This document shows, one piece after another, positions 52,365 through 61,877 of a DNA stretch of 64,000 nucleotides. The stretch comes from Streptomyces echinatus (lineage in GTDB: Bacteria > Actinomycetota > Actinomycetes > Streptomycetales > Streptomycetaceae): positions 1 through 64,000 of the forward strand of contig NZ_JACHJK010000016.1 in NCBI RefSeq assembly GCF_014203595.1. The letters are read 5' to 3'. Below the pieces are notes generated by a model. It did no database searches, was not told where the DNA came from, and saw only the letters and a program-made list of their open reading frames with translations. Within the stretch, counting starts at the first letter, position 1. Every line of letters begins with the position of its first letter. The translations under genes and the position numbers were made by a program.

Positions 52365-52457
52365 CACACGGCCCGACCTGCGCGACTGGTGCGAACGGCG
52401 GGACGGTCGTAGCGTCGGTTGAACGCGGTCGGACACAGCACGACGGTGGGAGCGGCC

Positions 52458-52919
52458 ATGCGCGGGACAGTGGTGGGAACAGCGGTCACCCTCTCTGCGG
52501 GGGCCCTGCTGACAGCGGCGATGACCACGGCGACGGCAAGTCCGCCGACCGCCGCCACGACGCCTCCCCGGACCGCCGTGGCGCAGCCCGTCCTGGTCGA
52601 CTGCGTGTGGCAGCGCACCGTGCGCCCGATCGACTTCCTGCTGGCCTGCGGCGACGGCAACAGCCGCCTCACCGGGCTCCACTGGGAGCAGTGGAGCCCG
52701 ACCAAGGCGACCGCCGTGGGCGTGAACGTGGTCAACGACTGCAAGCCGTACTGCGCGGCCGGCAGGTTCCACTCGTACCCGGTGACCGTCCGGCTGGACG
52801 GCACGAAGCCGTGGAAGAAGCACCCGGGGGTCCAGCGCTACACCCTCATGACCCTCACCTACTCGGACTCCCGTCCGGACGGCTTCAAGCAGGTCATGAG
52901 CTACCCGCTCTGGGACTGA
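52458..52919 (+). CDS. Small secreted protein with four Cys
   Basis: This is a 153-residue protein. Signal peptide GTAVTLSAGALLTAAMTTATA, then a Thr/Pro/Ala-rich linker. The mature part has four Cys: LVDCVWQRTVRP, LACGDGNSRL, VNDCKPYCAAGRF, fit for two disulfides. It resembles secreted unannotated Streptomyces proteins. ATG 52458 follows GGTGGGAG. The stop codon is inside a 17-bp tandem duplication. Function unknown. Confidence 0.7.
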   Translation: MRGTVVGTAVTLSAGALLTAAMTTATASPPTAATTPPRTAVAQPVLVDCVWQRTVRPIDFLLACGDGNSRLTGLHWEQWSPTKATAVGVNVVNDCKPYCAAGRFHSYPVTVRLDGTKPWKKHPGVQRYTLMTLTYSDSRPDGFKQVMSYPLWD

Positions 52920-52944
52920 CGGGGTTCTGGGACTGACGGGGTTC
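52911..52944 (+). repeat. 17-bp tandem duplication over a stop codon
   Basis: TGGGACTGACGGGGTTC is repeated twice head to tail, and a third partial copy follows. The first copy includes the last codons and stop of the small secreted protein. Confidence 0.85.
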
Positions 52945-53203
52945 TGGGCTCGGCGGAGCGCCGGGACCGGCGGGGCGGGTTTTCGGCAGCGGCTGACGAG
53001 CCGGGTTTTGGGCCGGGGCCGACAGCCGGGCCCTCAGGCCTTGAGAGCGGCGTCGCGGCCGGACGCCACGGCCGTACGGCCCGTCAGGGTGGTCCGCGCG
53101 GGCGATCCCGCGGCCCCGGCTCCCGCCACCGGCGACCCGTCCCCCCTCATGTTGGTGTGACCCCGCACGCCGGCGCCTCGCGCGCCGACCGAAATGAGGT
53201 CAC

Positions 53204-54190
53204 ATGCCCCGTCTTCCCCGGCTGACCGGCGCCGCCACAGCCGCCCTCACGCTCGGCCTCGTCGCGGCGGCGCCCGCCGCGCCCGCCGCCGACGACGAAC
53301 CGCTCGTCACCGACGCGCGTGTCATCGCCCACTTCGACCCGGCCACCGGTCAGACACCCGAGAACATCACGCTCGAACCCGACGGCTCCGCCGACCTCAC
53401 CTTCGCCTACGCCCGCACGGTCGCCCACGTCGCCCTCGACGGGACCACCACGCCCCGCGCGAAACTGCCCGAGGTGGCGAACCCGGACACCCCCCTCGTG
53501 CGCAGCGCCGTCGTGACCGGCATCGCCCGGGCCCACGACGGCACGCTGTACGTCAACTACGCCACCGGCACCAGCGCGACCGGCGTCTGGCGCGTCTCCT
53601 CCGGCAGCGCACCGGTACAGATCGCCGAGCTGCCGCCGGACGGCTTCCCCAACGGCCTGGCCCTCGACGAGCGCCGGGACGTGCTCTACGCCGCCGACTC
53701 GGTCCGCGGCACCATCTGGCGCGTCCCGCGGGCGGGCGGCACGGCCACCGCGTGGGCGACGGGCCCGGCGTTCGCTCCGCTCCCGGCGCCGCCGGCCTCC
53801 GGCTTCGGGGCCAACGGCGTCAAGGTCCACCGGAACGCCGTGTGGGTGTCCAACACCGACCGGGGCACGCTGCTGCGCGTGCCCGTCGTCCAGGACGGCT
53901 CCGCCGGCCCCGTGGAGACCCGCGGTGACGGGCTCACCGGTGTCGACGACTTCGCCTTCCCCGGGCACGACAAAAGCGTGCTGGTCGCGCTGAAGTCCGG
54001 CAGCGAGGTCGTGCTGGTGCGTCCGGACGGAACCGTCGCGAGCCTGCTCACCGCGGCGGACGGCCTGTCCGAGCCGACCTCCGTGGCCGTCCGCGGCCGG
54101 ACCGTCTACCTGCCGAGCGCCGACCTGTCCACCCGGCGCAACCCGAGTCTCCTCCTCGCCCACCTGCGCCACCTCATCGGCCGCGGGTAG
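53204..54190 (+). CDS. Secreted SMP-30/NHL-like beta-propeller protein
   Basis: This is a 328-residue protein. Signal peptide RLTGAATAALTLGLVAAAPA, then a six-bladed propeller of the SMP-30/gluconolactonase-like group with TGIARAHDGTLYVNYA, FPNGLALDERRDVLYAADS, ANGVKVHRNAVWVSNTD and VDDFAFPGHDKSVLVAL. These proteins bind a divalent metal and may be lactonases; no specific substrate is evident. ATG 53204 has GAGGT upstream. Confidence 0.75.
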   Translation: MPRLPRLTGAATAALTLGLVAAAPAAPAADDEPLVTDARVIAHFDPATGQTPENITLEPDGSADLTFAYARTVAHVALDGTTTPRAKLPEVANPDTPLVRSAVVTGIARAHDGTLYVNYATGTSATGVWRVSSGSAPVQIAELPPDGFPNGLALDERRDVLYAADSVRGTIWRVPRAGGTATAWATGPAFAPLPAPPASGFGANGVKVHRNAVWVSNTDRGTLLRVPVVQDGSAGPVETRGDGLTGVDDFAFPGHDKSVLVALKSGSEVVLVRPDGTVASLLTAADGLSEPTSVAVRGRTVYLPSADLSTRRNPSLLLAHLRHLIGRG

Positions 54191-54344
54191 CGCGACCCCG
54201 GGCCGCACCGGCAGCCCGAACGCCGCTCGCCGCCGGCCGTCCCTCCCGGCCGACGGCGAGCCCACACACCACCCACCGGACGGACGCTGCCACCGGCAGC
54301 CACCACCACGGCGGCACGGCACGTGCGCCACCACCAGGCACACG

Positions 54345-54435
54345 CCGCCGTCAGGCGGACACCGCCGTCAGGCAGGCACCGCCCTCGGGCAAGCATCACC
54401 GTCAGGCGGGCGCCGCCCCCGGGCGGCCGTCACCG
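54345..54435 (+). repeat. Degenerate tandem repeats downstream of pyc
   Basis: About five imperfect units near 18 bp with CACCGCCGTCAGGCGG as typical form. They lie between the SMP-30-like gene and the pyc stop and contain short GC dyads that may end transcription. Confidence 0.5.
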
Positions 54436-57400
54436 TCAGGCCAGTTCCGCCAGGAGGTCGCCGCCCTCCACCTGCTGGATGCGGTTGATGGCCAGCCGGG
54501 AGACGCGGCCCGCCTTCGGGGCCGTGATCGTGGCCTCCATCTTCATCGCCTCGATGGTGGCGATCGTGGCCCCGGCGGCCACCTCGTCTCCTTCGGTGAC
54601 GGCCAGGGTCACCACACCGGCGAAGGGTGCGGCGACATGGCCGGGGTTGGCACGGTCGGCCTTCTCCGTGACCGGGACGTCGGTGGCGGCGGCCCGGTCA
54701 CGGACCTGAATGGGCCGCAGCTGCCCGTTGAGCGTGGACATCACGGTGCGCATACCCCGCTCGTCGGCCTCGCCGATCGCCTGGAGCTCGATCAGCAGCC
54801 GGACACCGGGGTCCAGGTCGACGGCGTACTCCTTGCCGGGACGCAGACCGTAGAAGAAGGCCTTGCTGTCGAGCACGCTGGTGTCGCCGAAGTTCTGCCG
54901 GTGCGTGTCGAACTCCCGGGTGGGGCCGGGGAACAGCAGCCGGTTGAGCGTGGCCCGGCGGTCCTTGGTCAGGCCGTCGCGGTCCTCCGCGGACAGTTCG
55001 GGGACGGGCTTGGGCGCGGCCCGGCCCTGCAGCGCCTTGGTACGGAACGGCTCCGGCCAGCCGCCGGGCGGGGTGCCCAGCTCACCGCGCAGGAAGCCGA
55101 TCACCGAGTCGGGGATGTCGTACTTGTCGGGGGTGGACTCGAAGGCGTCCGGGGAGACACCGGCGCCCACCAGGTGCAGGGCGAGGTCGCCGACCACCTT
55201 CGAGGACGGGGTGACCTTGACCAGGCGGCCGAGGATGCGGTCCGCGGCGGCGTACATCGCCTCGATGTCCTCGAAGCGGTCGCCGAGGCCGAGGGCGACG
55301 GCCTGGGTGCGCAGGTTGGACAGCTGGCCGCCGGGGATCTCGTGGTGGTAGACGCGGCCGGTCGGCGAGGCGAGGCCCGCCTCGAACGGGGCGTAGATCC
55401 TCCGCACGCCCTCCCAGTACGGCTCGAGGTCGCCGACGGCCTGGAGGTCGAGTCCGGTGGGCCGGTCGGAGTGGTCGGTCGCCGCGACGATCGCGGACAG
55501 CGACGGCTGCGAGGTCGTGCCGGCCATGGAGGCCACCGCGCCGTCGACCGCGTCGGCACCCGCCTGGATCGCGGCCAGATAGGTGGCCAGCTGGCCGCCC
55601 GCCGTGTCGTGCGTGTGCAGATGCACGGGCAGGTCGAACTCGCGGCGCAGCGCCGAGACCAGCTTTGCGGCGGCCGGCGCGCGCAGCAGGCCGGCCATGT
55701 CCTTGATCGCGAGGACGTGCGCGCCGGCGTCCACGATCTGCTCGGCCAGGCGCAGGTAGTAGTCGAGGGTGTAGAGCCGCTCGGCGGGGTCGCCCAGGTC
55801 GGCGGTGTAGCAGAGCGCGACCTCGGCGATCGCCGTGCCCGTCTCCCGTACGGCCTCGATGGCGGGGCGCATCTGGCCGACGTCGTTGAGGGCGTCGAAG
55901 ATGCGGAAGATGTCGATGCCGGTGGCGGCGGCCTCCTGCACGAAGGCGTCGGTCACCTCGGTCGGGTACGGCGTGTAGCCGACGGTGTTGCGGCCGCGCA
56001 GCAGCATCTGCAGGCAGATGTTCGGCACCGCCTCGCGCAGGGCGGCCAGCCGCTCCCAGGGGTCCTCGGCGAGGAAGCGCAGCGCGACGTCGTAGGTGGC
56101 GCCGCCCCAGCACTCCAGCGAGAGCAGCTGCGGCAGGGTGCGGGCGACGACCGGGGCGACGGCGAGCAGGTCCTTGGTGCGCACCCGGGTGGCGAGCAGG
56201 GACTGGTGGGCGTCGCGGAAGGTGGTGTCGGTGACACCGATGGTGGGCGACTCGCGCAGGTGCCGGGCGAAGCCCTCGGGGCCGAGGTCCACGAGGCGCT
56301 GGCGGGACCCGGCGGGCGGCGCGCCGGCGGGCAGCGGGGGCAGCTTGGTCAGCGGGTCGAGCAGGCCGGGCCGTTCGCCGTGCGGCTTGTTGACGGTGAC
56401 GTCGGCGAGGTAGGTGAGCAGCTTGGTGCCGCGGTCGGCGGAGTGGCGGGCGGTCAGCAGGTGCGGCCGCTGCTCGATGAAGGAGGTGGTGACCCGGCCC
56501 GCCTGGAAGTCGGGGTCGTCCAGGACCGCCTGCAGGAACGGGATGTTGGTGGCCACGCCGCGGATGCGGAACTCGGCGACCGCGCGCCGGGCCCGGCCGA
56601 TGGCGGCGTGGAAGTCACGGCCCCGGCAGGTGAGCTTGACCAGCATGGAGTCGAAGTGGGCGCTGATCTCCGTACCGGCGTGGGTGGTGCCGCCGTCGAG
56701 CCGGATGCCGGAGCCGCCCGGGGAGCGGTAGGCGCTGATGCGGCCGGTGTCCGGGCGGAAGCCGTTGGCGGGGTCCTCGGTGGTGATACGGCACTGGAGG
56801 GCGGCGCCGCGCAGGGTGACCGTGTCCTGGGCGAGGCCGAGGTCGGCGAGGGTCTGGCCGGAGGCGATGCGCATCTGGGCCTGGACCAGGTCGACGTCGG
56901 TGACCTCCTCGGTCACCGTGTGCTCGACCTGGATGCGCGGGTTCATCTCGATGAACACGTGGTTGCCGGCGCGGTCGAGGAGGAACTCGACGGTGCCGGC
57001 GTTGCGGTAGCCGATCTCGCGGGCGAAGCGGACGGCGTCCTCACAGATCCGGTCGCGCAGCTCGGGGTCGAGGTTCGGGGCCGGGGCCAGCTCGATGACC
57101 TTCTGGTGGCGGCGCTGAACCGAGCAGTCACGTTCGAAGAGGTGGATGACGTTGCCCTCGCCGTCGGCGAGGATCTGCACCTCGATGTGGCGGGGCTCGA
57201 CGACGGCCTTCTCCAGGAAGACGGTCGGGTCGCCGAACGCGGACGCGGCCTCGCGGGAGGCGGCCTCGATGGACTCGCGCAGCTGGGCCGGGTCCTCCAC
57301 CCGGCGCATGCCGCGCCCGCCGCCGCCCGCCACCGCCTTGACGAAGACGGGGAAGCCGATCTCGTCGGCGGCGCGCACCAGTTCGTCGATGTCGGTGGAG

Positions 57401-57810
57401 GGTGCGGAGGAGCCGAGGACGGGGACGCCCGCGGCGCGGGCCGCGGCGACCGCGCGGGCCTTGTTGCCGGTCAGCTCCAGGGTGGCCGCGCTGGGGCCGA
57501 CGAAGGTGATGCCCGCCTCCTCACAGGCGCGGGCCAGTTCGGGGTTCTCGGACAGGAAGCCGTACCCGGGGTACACGGCGTCGGCGCCGGCCCGGCGGGC
57601 GGCGCCCACGATCTCCTCCACGGAGAGGTAGGCCCGCACCGGGTGCCCCGGCTCCCCGATCTCGTACGCCTCGTCGGCCTTGAGCCGGTGCAGCGAGTTG
57701 CGGTCCTCGTGCGGGAACACGGCGACGGTGCGCGCGCCGAGTTCGTAGCCCGCCCGGAACGCGCGGATCGCGATCTCGCCACGGTTGGCGACCAGCACCT
57801 TGCGGAACAT
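54436..57810 (-). CDS. pyc: Pyruvate carboxylase
   Basis: This is a 1124-residue single-chain biotin enzyme that makes oxaloacetate from pyruvate, bicarbonate and ATP. Domains in order: biotin carboxylase (1-450; KAVAGGGGRGMRRV ATP loop, EMNPRIQVEHTVTEEV), carboxyltransferase (about 530-800; TFRDAHQSLLATRVRT, HTHDTAGGQLATYLA), tetramerisation region, and a C-terminal biotinyl domain with EAMKMEA where Lys carries biotin. Length is normal. ATG 57810 has AAGGGAA upstream. Confidence 0.96.
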   Translation of the reverse strand: MFRKVLVANRGEIAIRAFRAGYELGARTVAVFPHEDRNSLHRLKADEAYEIGEPGHPVRAYLSVEEIVGAARRAGADAVYPGYGFLSENPELARACEEAGITFVGPSAATLELTGNKARAVAAARAAGVPVLGSSAPSTDIDELVRAADEIGFPVFVKAVAGGGGRGMRRVEDPAQLRESIEAASREAASAFGDPTVFLEKAVVEPRHIEVQILADGEGNVIHLFERDCSVQRRHQKVIELAPAPNLDPELRDRICEDAVRFAREIGYRNAGTVEFLLDRAGNHVFIEMNPRIQVEHTVTEEVTDVDLVQAQMRIASGQTLADLGLAQDTVTLRGAALQCRITTEDPANGFRPDTGRISAYRSPGGSGIRLDGGTTHAGTEISAHFDSMLVKLTCRGRDFHAAIGRARRAVAEFRIRGVATNIPFLQAVLDDPDFQAGRVTTSFIEQRPHLLTARHSADRGTKLLTYLADVTVNKPHGERPGLLDPLTKLPPLPAGAPPAGSRQRLVDLGPEGFARHLRESPTIGVTDTTFRDAHQSLLATRVRTKDLLAVAPVVARTLPQLLSLECWGGATYDVALRFLAEDPWERLAALREAVPNICLQMLLRGRNTVGYTPYPTEVTDAFVQEAAATGIDIFRIFDALNDVGQMRPAIEAVRETGTAIAEVALCYTADLGDPAERLYTLDYYLRLAEQIVDAGAHVLAIKDMAGLLRAPAAAKLVSALRREFDLPVHLHTHDTAGGQLATYLAAIQAGADAVDGAVASMAGTTSQPSLSAIVAATDHSDRPTGLDLQAVGDLEPYWEGVRRIYAPFEAGLASPTGRVYHHEIPGGQLSNLRTQAVALGLGDRFEDIEAMYAAADRILGRLVKVTPSSKVVGDLALHLVGAGVSPDAFESTPDKYDIPDSVIGFLRGELGTPPGGWPEPFRTKALQGRAAPKPVPELSAEDRDGLTKDRRATLNRLLFPGPTREFDTHRQNFGDTSVLDSKAFFYGLRPGKEYAVDLDPGVRLLIELQAIGEADERGMRTVMSTLNGQLRPIQVRDRAAATDVPVTEKADRANPGHVAAPFAGVVTLAVTEGDEVAAGATIATIEAMKMEATITAPKAGRVSRLAINRIQQVEGGDLLAELA

Positions 57811-58123
57811 TCTGGATTCCCTTCAGCTGCCTGCCGGCGACGAACACCCTGGTGTCAGCCACGCCCTGCCGTACTGGCGGACACCTTAGGGGCTGCCCGC
57901 ACGGGTCGATGTGCGAAAACCATCACACTGCCGGGGTGTCCGACGCCACAGAGGCACGCCGTTCCCGGTCGGCCGGTCCGGCTCCCGCGGGCCGGCTGCG
58001 TCCGGTCCGGCCGGGCATGTGGGCAGGGTGGCGGGGGTGTTCGGTTCGGTTCAGGCATCGGTGCCGTGCCCGGGCGCACAGCCGGCTTCGAGGCCGGGGG
58101 CGAGCCGGCAGGAGCGACCGGCT
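57811..58123. other. Intergenic region upstream of pyc
   Basis: About 310 bp between pyc and the kinase-like gene, both on the minus strand. No gene, repeat or operator stands out; the pyc promoter should be in this part. Confidence 0.4.
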
Positions 58124-59119
58124 TCACGCGGACGACTGAACCAGTCGCAGTGTCTGGTTCAGGTTGTGCTCGGCGATGCCCGCCATGACGGCCCGGTCGG
58201 GGAAGTCCCCGTCCAGCAGCCGCAGGGGCCCGGCCGTCAGGGAGAGCCGCTGGGCGAGCAGGTAGAACGCGAGCCGGTCCTCGTCCAGCCCGTCCACCCT
58301 CAGTGGCGGGTAGGCGTCGTGCAGGCGGATCCGCAGAAACACGTGTTCCCATTCGACGTCGAAGTACATCAGTCCCTCGATGTCGATCGGCACAGGGTTC
58401 CCGTCCGTGTCCACCCGCACATGATCGGGGCCCAGTTCGCCGTGCACGACCGCGTACTCCTCGCGCGGCCGCACCGCCGCCGCCAGGCCCAGCAGCCGCT
58501 CCTCCAGCCGGTCCCGGGCGCCCGCGATCCGCGGATCGCGCGATGCCGCCTCGGCGAGGTCCCGCAGCGCACGGTCGAGAACCACGCCCTCGCACGACGT
58601 ACCCCGTGACGTGCCTCCCCCGTCGACCAGGGCCACCTTGCCGTACGCGGGCGCCCGGTGGCCCCGCATCGCCTCCAGCGATTCCGCGAGCCGGGCCATG
58701 ACCGGGGCGGCCGCGCCCCGGTCCCGGGCGAGCAACTCCTCCAGGTTCTCCCCCGGGATGTCTTCGACGATCGCGAGTCCGGCCTGGCAGTGAGCCCCGT
58801 CGCGGTCGACGAGCCGGATCGCCGGGACGCGGACGCCGAGCGCGTCCAGGCGCGCGTGCGCGGCCTGGAACGGATCGAGCCCGAGGCCGGGCGAGAACGG
58901 GTCGGTGAGGTCGTCGTCACCCTCGGCCGCCGGCCAGTAGTTCTCGGCGTCGTCCCACAGGTAGGCGATCGCCGTCGTCGCATCGTCCATCACCAGGCGG
59001 TACACGCCCTTCTTGCTGCCGCCCGCGACCCGCTCGACCGCCTCCAGCCGCCGTCCGCCGCCCAGCGCGGTCCGCGCCGCACCCGCCAACTGCTCTCGCG
59101 TCACCGATCTGCGTGTCAC
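58124..59119 (-). CDS. APH-like phosphotransferase with altered catalytic loop
   Basis: This is a 331-residue protein of the APH/choline-kinase fold. The ATP lobe has VYRLVMDDATTAIAYLW. The catalytic loop reads VVHGELGPDHVRVD (about residue 225), so the usual Asp of HGDxxxxN is Glu and Asn is His. The metal motif is IPIDIEGLMYFDVEWEH. GTG 59119 has GGAGGGG upstream; the longer frame to 59932 is antisense-type sequence from the next gene. The substrate is unknown and activity is uncertain given the loop. Confidence 0.7.
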   Translation of the reverse strand: MTRRSVTREQLAGAARTALGGGRRLEAVERVAGGSKKGVYRLVMDDATTAIAYLWDDAENYWPAAEGDDDLTDPFSPGLGLDPFQAAHARLDALGVRVPAIRLVDRDGAHCQAGLAIVEDIPGENLEELLARDRGAAAPVMARLAESLEAMRGHRAPAYGKVALVDGGGTSRGTSCEGVVLDRALRDLAEAASRDPRIAGARDRLEERLLGLAAAVRPREEYAVVHGELGPDHVRVDTDGNPVPIDIEGLMYFDVEWEHVFLRIRLHDAYPPLRVDGLDEDRLAFYLLAQRLSLTAGPLRLLDGDFPDRAVMAGIAEHNLNQTLRLVQSSA

Positions 59120-59330
59120 GTTCCGAACCGCCCCTCCGCCACGACAACCCGCGAACCCTACGGGAGCATCAGCGTGCGGGCGAACGGCTTGTCCCGGATC
59201 CGGGCACTCGCCGGACCGGGACCGGCGGCGGTGCGCGCCGGACCGGGCTCGGCGGGGCGCCCGCGACAGCGGACCACGCGGTGCCTCCCCGGTGGCCGTC
59301 GGGGAGGCACTCCCGTGCCGGGCGCTGCCG

Positions 59331-60473
59331 TCAGCGGCGCAGTGCCGCCAGGTTGCGGTAGCCGATCGCCGCGTGCTCCAGGGACTGCCCCGGGCTGGTG
59401 GAACTCGGGGCGTTGTCCTGCTCGACCATGGGGTTGTGGTAGTTGCGGTGGCCGACGCGGGAGAAGAACGTCCGGTAGTCGATGACACCGGTGCCGAACG
59501 GAACCATGTCGTAGCCCATGCCGTTCGTCGCGTTGACGACGCCGTCCTTGGCGTGGAAGAGCGGGTAGCGCTTGTCGTGGCGGGTGACGAGGCCGGCCGG
59601 GTCGAAGATGTTCGTCCGCGTCGAGCCGTCGTGGGCGGTGTAGGTGCGGAACTTGTACTGGGCCACGTGCGCCCAGAAGATGTCCATCTCCAGCCAGACC
59701 AGCTTCGGGTCGGTGATGGAGAGGAAGTACTCCAGCTTGCGGATGCCGGAGCTGCGGGTCGGCCGGCCCTGAGCGTCGAGCGGGCCGCCGTCGAGGAGGA
59801 AGCCGTAGGCGGCGTCGTGGTTGTGGGTGTACAGCTTGAGGCCGGCGCGGCGGGCCAGCTCGCCGAGGGCGTGCCACTTGTCGGCGGCCACGTCCCAGTC
59901 CGCCTTGTAGGCGCTGCCGGTGGGGTCGCCACCAGTGCCCACGTGGGCCATGCCGAGGAGGTTGGCGATCTCCAGGTGCTTCTTGAAGGTGTCCAGGTCG
60001 GTGCTGCTCAGCGGCCAGGAACCGGGGATGAAGCCGTGGTTGCCCTGGGCCCGCAGCCCGTAGTCGTCGAGCCAGCGCCGCAGCTGCTTCGCGCCCTCGA
60101 CGGACTCCAGGTTCGCCCCGCCGGGCGCGTTGGCGTGCTGGCCGTAGCCGGCGAACTCGACCTGCCGGTAGCCGAATCGGGCGAGCTGTTCGAACACCTC
60201 CCGGAAGCCGGACGGCAGCGACGTGGACTGCGGGTCGCGGCCGACGGCGTCGCGGACGGTGTACAGGATGATGCCGCGCTTGTCGGCCGGGACGAGGACC
60301 TGCCCCTTGCCGTGCTCACCGCCCGGCCGGGGAGCGGCCTGGACGGGGCTCGCGCCGAAGGCGGGTGCGGCGATCGCGCCCGCCGCGACGGCGGTGCAGG
60401 TGCTCAGGAAGCGACGGCGGCCGATGCCGAGAGTGCGGCGCAGCTGGTCGTCGGTGTCAGGCGTGTTGTTCAC
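59331..60473 (-). CDS. Tat-exported sugar phosphate isomerase/epimerase homologue
   Basis: This is a 380-residue TIM-barrel protein (xylose-isomerase-like AP endonuclease fold). A Tat signal opens it (IGRRRFLSTCTAVAAGAIAAP). Barrel motifs include VRDAVGRDPQ, YRQVEFAGYGQ, LKLYTHNHDAAYGF and LVWLEMDIFWAHVAQY with metal Glu and His candidates. It is the last gene of the ebo-type operon, beginning 12 bp after the phosphatase gene. Export of such an enzyme suggests that it acts on the product released through the Ebo route. GTG start with GAAGG upstream. Confidence 0.8.
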   Translation of the reverse strand: MNNTPDTDDQLRRTLGIGRRRFLSTCTAVAAGAIAAPAFGASPVQAAPRPGGEHGKGQVLVPADKRGIILYTVRDAVGRDPQSTSLPSGFREVFEQLARFGYRQVEFAGYGQHANAPGGANLESVEGAKQLRRWLDDYGLRAQGNHGFIPGSWPLSSTDLDTFKKHLEIANLLGMAHVGTGGDPTGSAYKADWDVAADKWHALGELARRAGLKLYTHNHDAAYGFLLDGGPLDAQGRPTRSSGIRKLEYFLSITDPKLVWLEMDIFWAHVAQYKFRTYTAHDGSTRTNIFDPAGLVTRHDKRYPLFHAKDGVVNATNGMGYDMVPFGTGVIDYRTFFSRVGHRNYHNPMVEQDNAPSSTSPGQSLEHAAIGYRNLAALRR

Positions 60474-60485
60474 GAATGCCTTCCT

Positions 60486-61877
60486 TCACAGGTGGTCGGT
60501 GCTCAGACCGGCGAGGTGGAGCAGGAGCGGTTTCACGTCGGTGGCCGCGATGCGGTCGCCGACGGCGCGGGGGGTGGAGGACAGGAGGAGCGGACCGTCG
60601 TCGTCGCTCGAGGGGAGGCGGCCGTGGCTGCCCCGGACGGGTGAGGGGTCGAGGGGCACGACCGCCATGCGGTAGCGCAGGCCGAGCTTCTTGCGGGCGA
60701 GCGCGGTGGCGGCCTTGAGCTTGACGTAGGGGTCGTGGGGGTCCATGAACAGCTCGACCGGGTCGTAGCCGGGTTTGCGGTGGATCTCCACGAGCCGTGC
60801 GAAGTCGGGGGCGCGGGCGTCGTCCAGCCAGTAGTAGTACGTGAACCAGGCGTCCGGTTCGGCGACGGCGACGAGTTCGCCGGAGCGCGGATGGTCCAGG
60901 TGGTGGGCCTTCTTGCCCTCGTCGTCGAGGAGCTGCTCGATGCCGGGCAGCCCGTCGAGGGCGGCGCGGGTGGCGGCCAGGTCCTCGGGCCGGCGCACGT
61001 AGACGTGGGCGATCTGGTGGTCGGCGACGGCGAAGGCGCGGGAGGCCATCGTATCCAGGTACTCCATGCCGTCCTGGGTGTGCACCTCCAGCAGCCCGGC
61101 CCGGCGCAGCGCGCGGTTGATGTCGACGGGCCTGCTGACGCGGGTGATGCCGTACTCGGAGAGGGCGACGACGGTACGGCCCTCCGCGCGGGCCTCGTCG
61201 AGCAGCGGGGCCAGCGCCGTGTCCAGGTCGGTGGCGGCCCGCAGGGAGCGCGGGTCGTCGGGGCCGTAGCGCTGGAGGTCGTAGTCGAGGTGCGGGAGGT
61301 AGCAGAGCGCCAGGTCGGGGTGGCGGGTGCGCAGGATGTGCCGGGTGGCGTCGATGATCCACCGGCTGGAGACCAGGTCGGCGCCCGGCCCCCAGAACCG
61401 GAAGAGGGGGAACGTGCCCAGCTTTGCGGTGAGTTCGTCGTGCAGGGCGGGCGGCCTGGTGTAGCAGTCGGGTTCCTTGCGGCCGTCCGCGTAGTAGACG
61501 GGGCGCGGGGTGACCGTGATGTCGGTGTCGGCGCCCATGGCGTACCACCAGCAGATGTTGGCGACCGTGTAGCCGGGGTGGGCGCGGCGGGCCGCGTCCC
61601 AGATCTTGTCGCCGGCGACGAGGCCGTTGTGCTGGCGCCACAGCAGGACGTCACCGAGCTCGCGGAAGTACCAGCCGTTGCCGACGATGCCGTGCTCGCC
61701 GGGGAGTGTCCCGGTGAGGAAGGTGGACTGGGCGGCGCAGGTGACGGCGGGCAGGACGGTGCCGAGGTGGGCCCGGGAGCCGGCCTCGGCGAGCGCCGAG
61801 AGGTGCGGCATGTGGGCGAGGAGCCGGGGGGTCAGGCCGACGACGTCGAGGACCAGCAGCGGGGTGGGTCCGGTCAT
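60486..61877 (-). CDS. EboF-like alkaline phosphatase / nucleotide pyrophosphatase family
   Basis: This is a 463-residue alkaline phosphatase superfamily member of the type I phosphodiesterase group. LLVLDVVGLTPRLLAHMP holds the first metal Asp, LPAVTCAAQSTFLTGTLPG the catalytic Thr, ALSEYGITRVSRPVDIN a metal residue region, and EKLW-like segments follow. There is no signal peptide, consistent with cytoplasmic action in the Ebo cluster. It overlaps the EboE gene by four bases (ATGG/stop), so it is translated together with it. AAGGAGCT precedes ATG 61877. Role is linked to export of an isoprenoid or aromatic metabolite by family knowledge. Confidence 0.75.
   Translation of the reverse strand: MTGPTPLLVLDVVGLTPRLLAHMPHLSALAEAGSRAHLGTVLPAVTCAAQSTFLTGTLPGEHGIVGNGWYFRELGDVLLWRQHNGLVAGDKIWDAARRAHPGYTVANICWWYAMGADTDITVTPRPVYYADGRKEPDCYTRPPALHDELTAKLGTFPLFRFWGPGADLVSSRWIIDATRHILRTRHPDLALCYLPHLDYDLQRYGPDDPRSLRAATDLDTALAPLLDEARAEGRTVVALSEYGITRVSRPVDINRALRRAGLLEVHTQDGMEYLDTMASRAFAVADHQIAHVYVRRPEDLAATRAALDGLPGIEQLLDDEGKKAHHLDHPRSGELVAVAEPDAWFTYYYWLDDARAPDFARLVEIHRKPGYDPVELFMDPHDPYVKLKAATALARKKLGLRYRMAVVPLDPSPVRGSHGRLPSSDDDGPLLLSSTPRAVGDRIAATDVKPLLLHLAGLSTDHL

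Noticed and set aside
54345..54435. Possible CRISPR array in the short repeats
   Set aside because: Units near 18 bp are imperfect and have no spacers of constant length; no cas genes are near.
54637..58188. 1183-residue plus-strand open frame
   Set aside because: Entirely antisense to pyruvate carboxylase, whose domains and motifs are complete.
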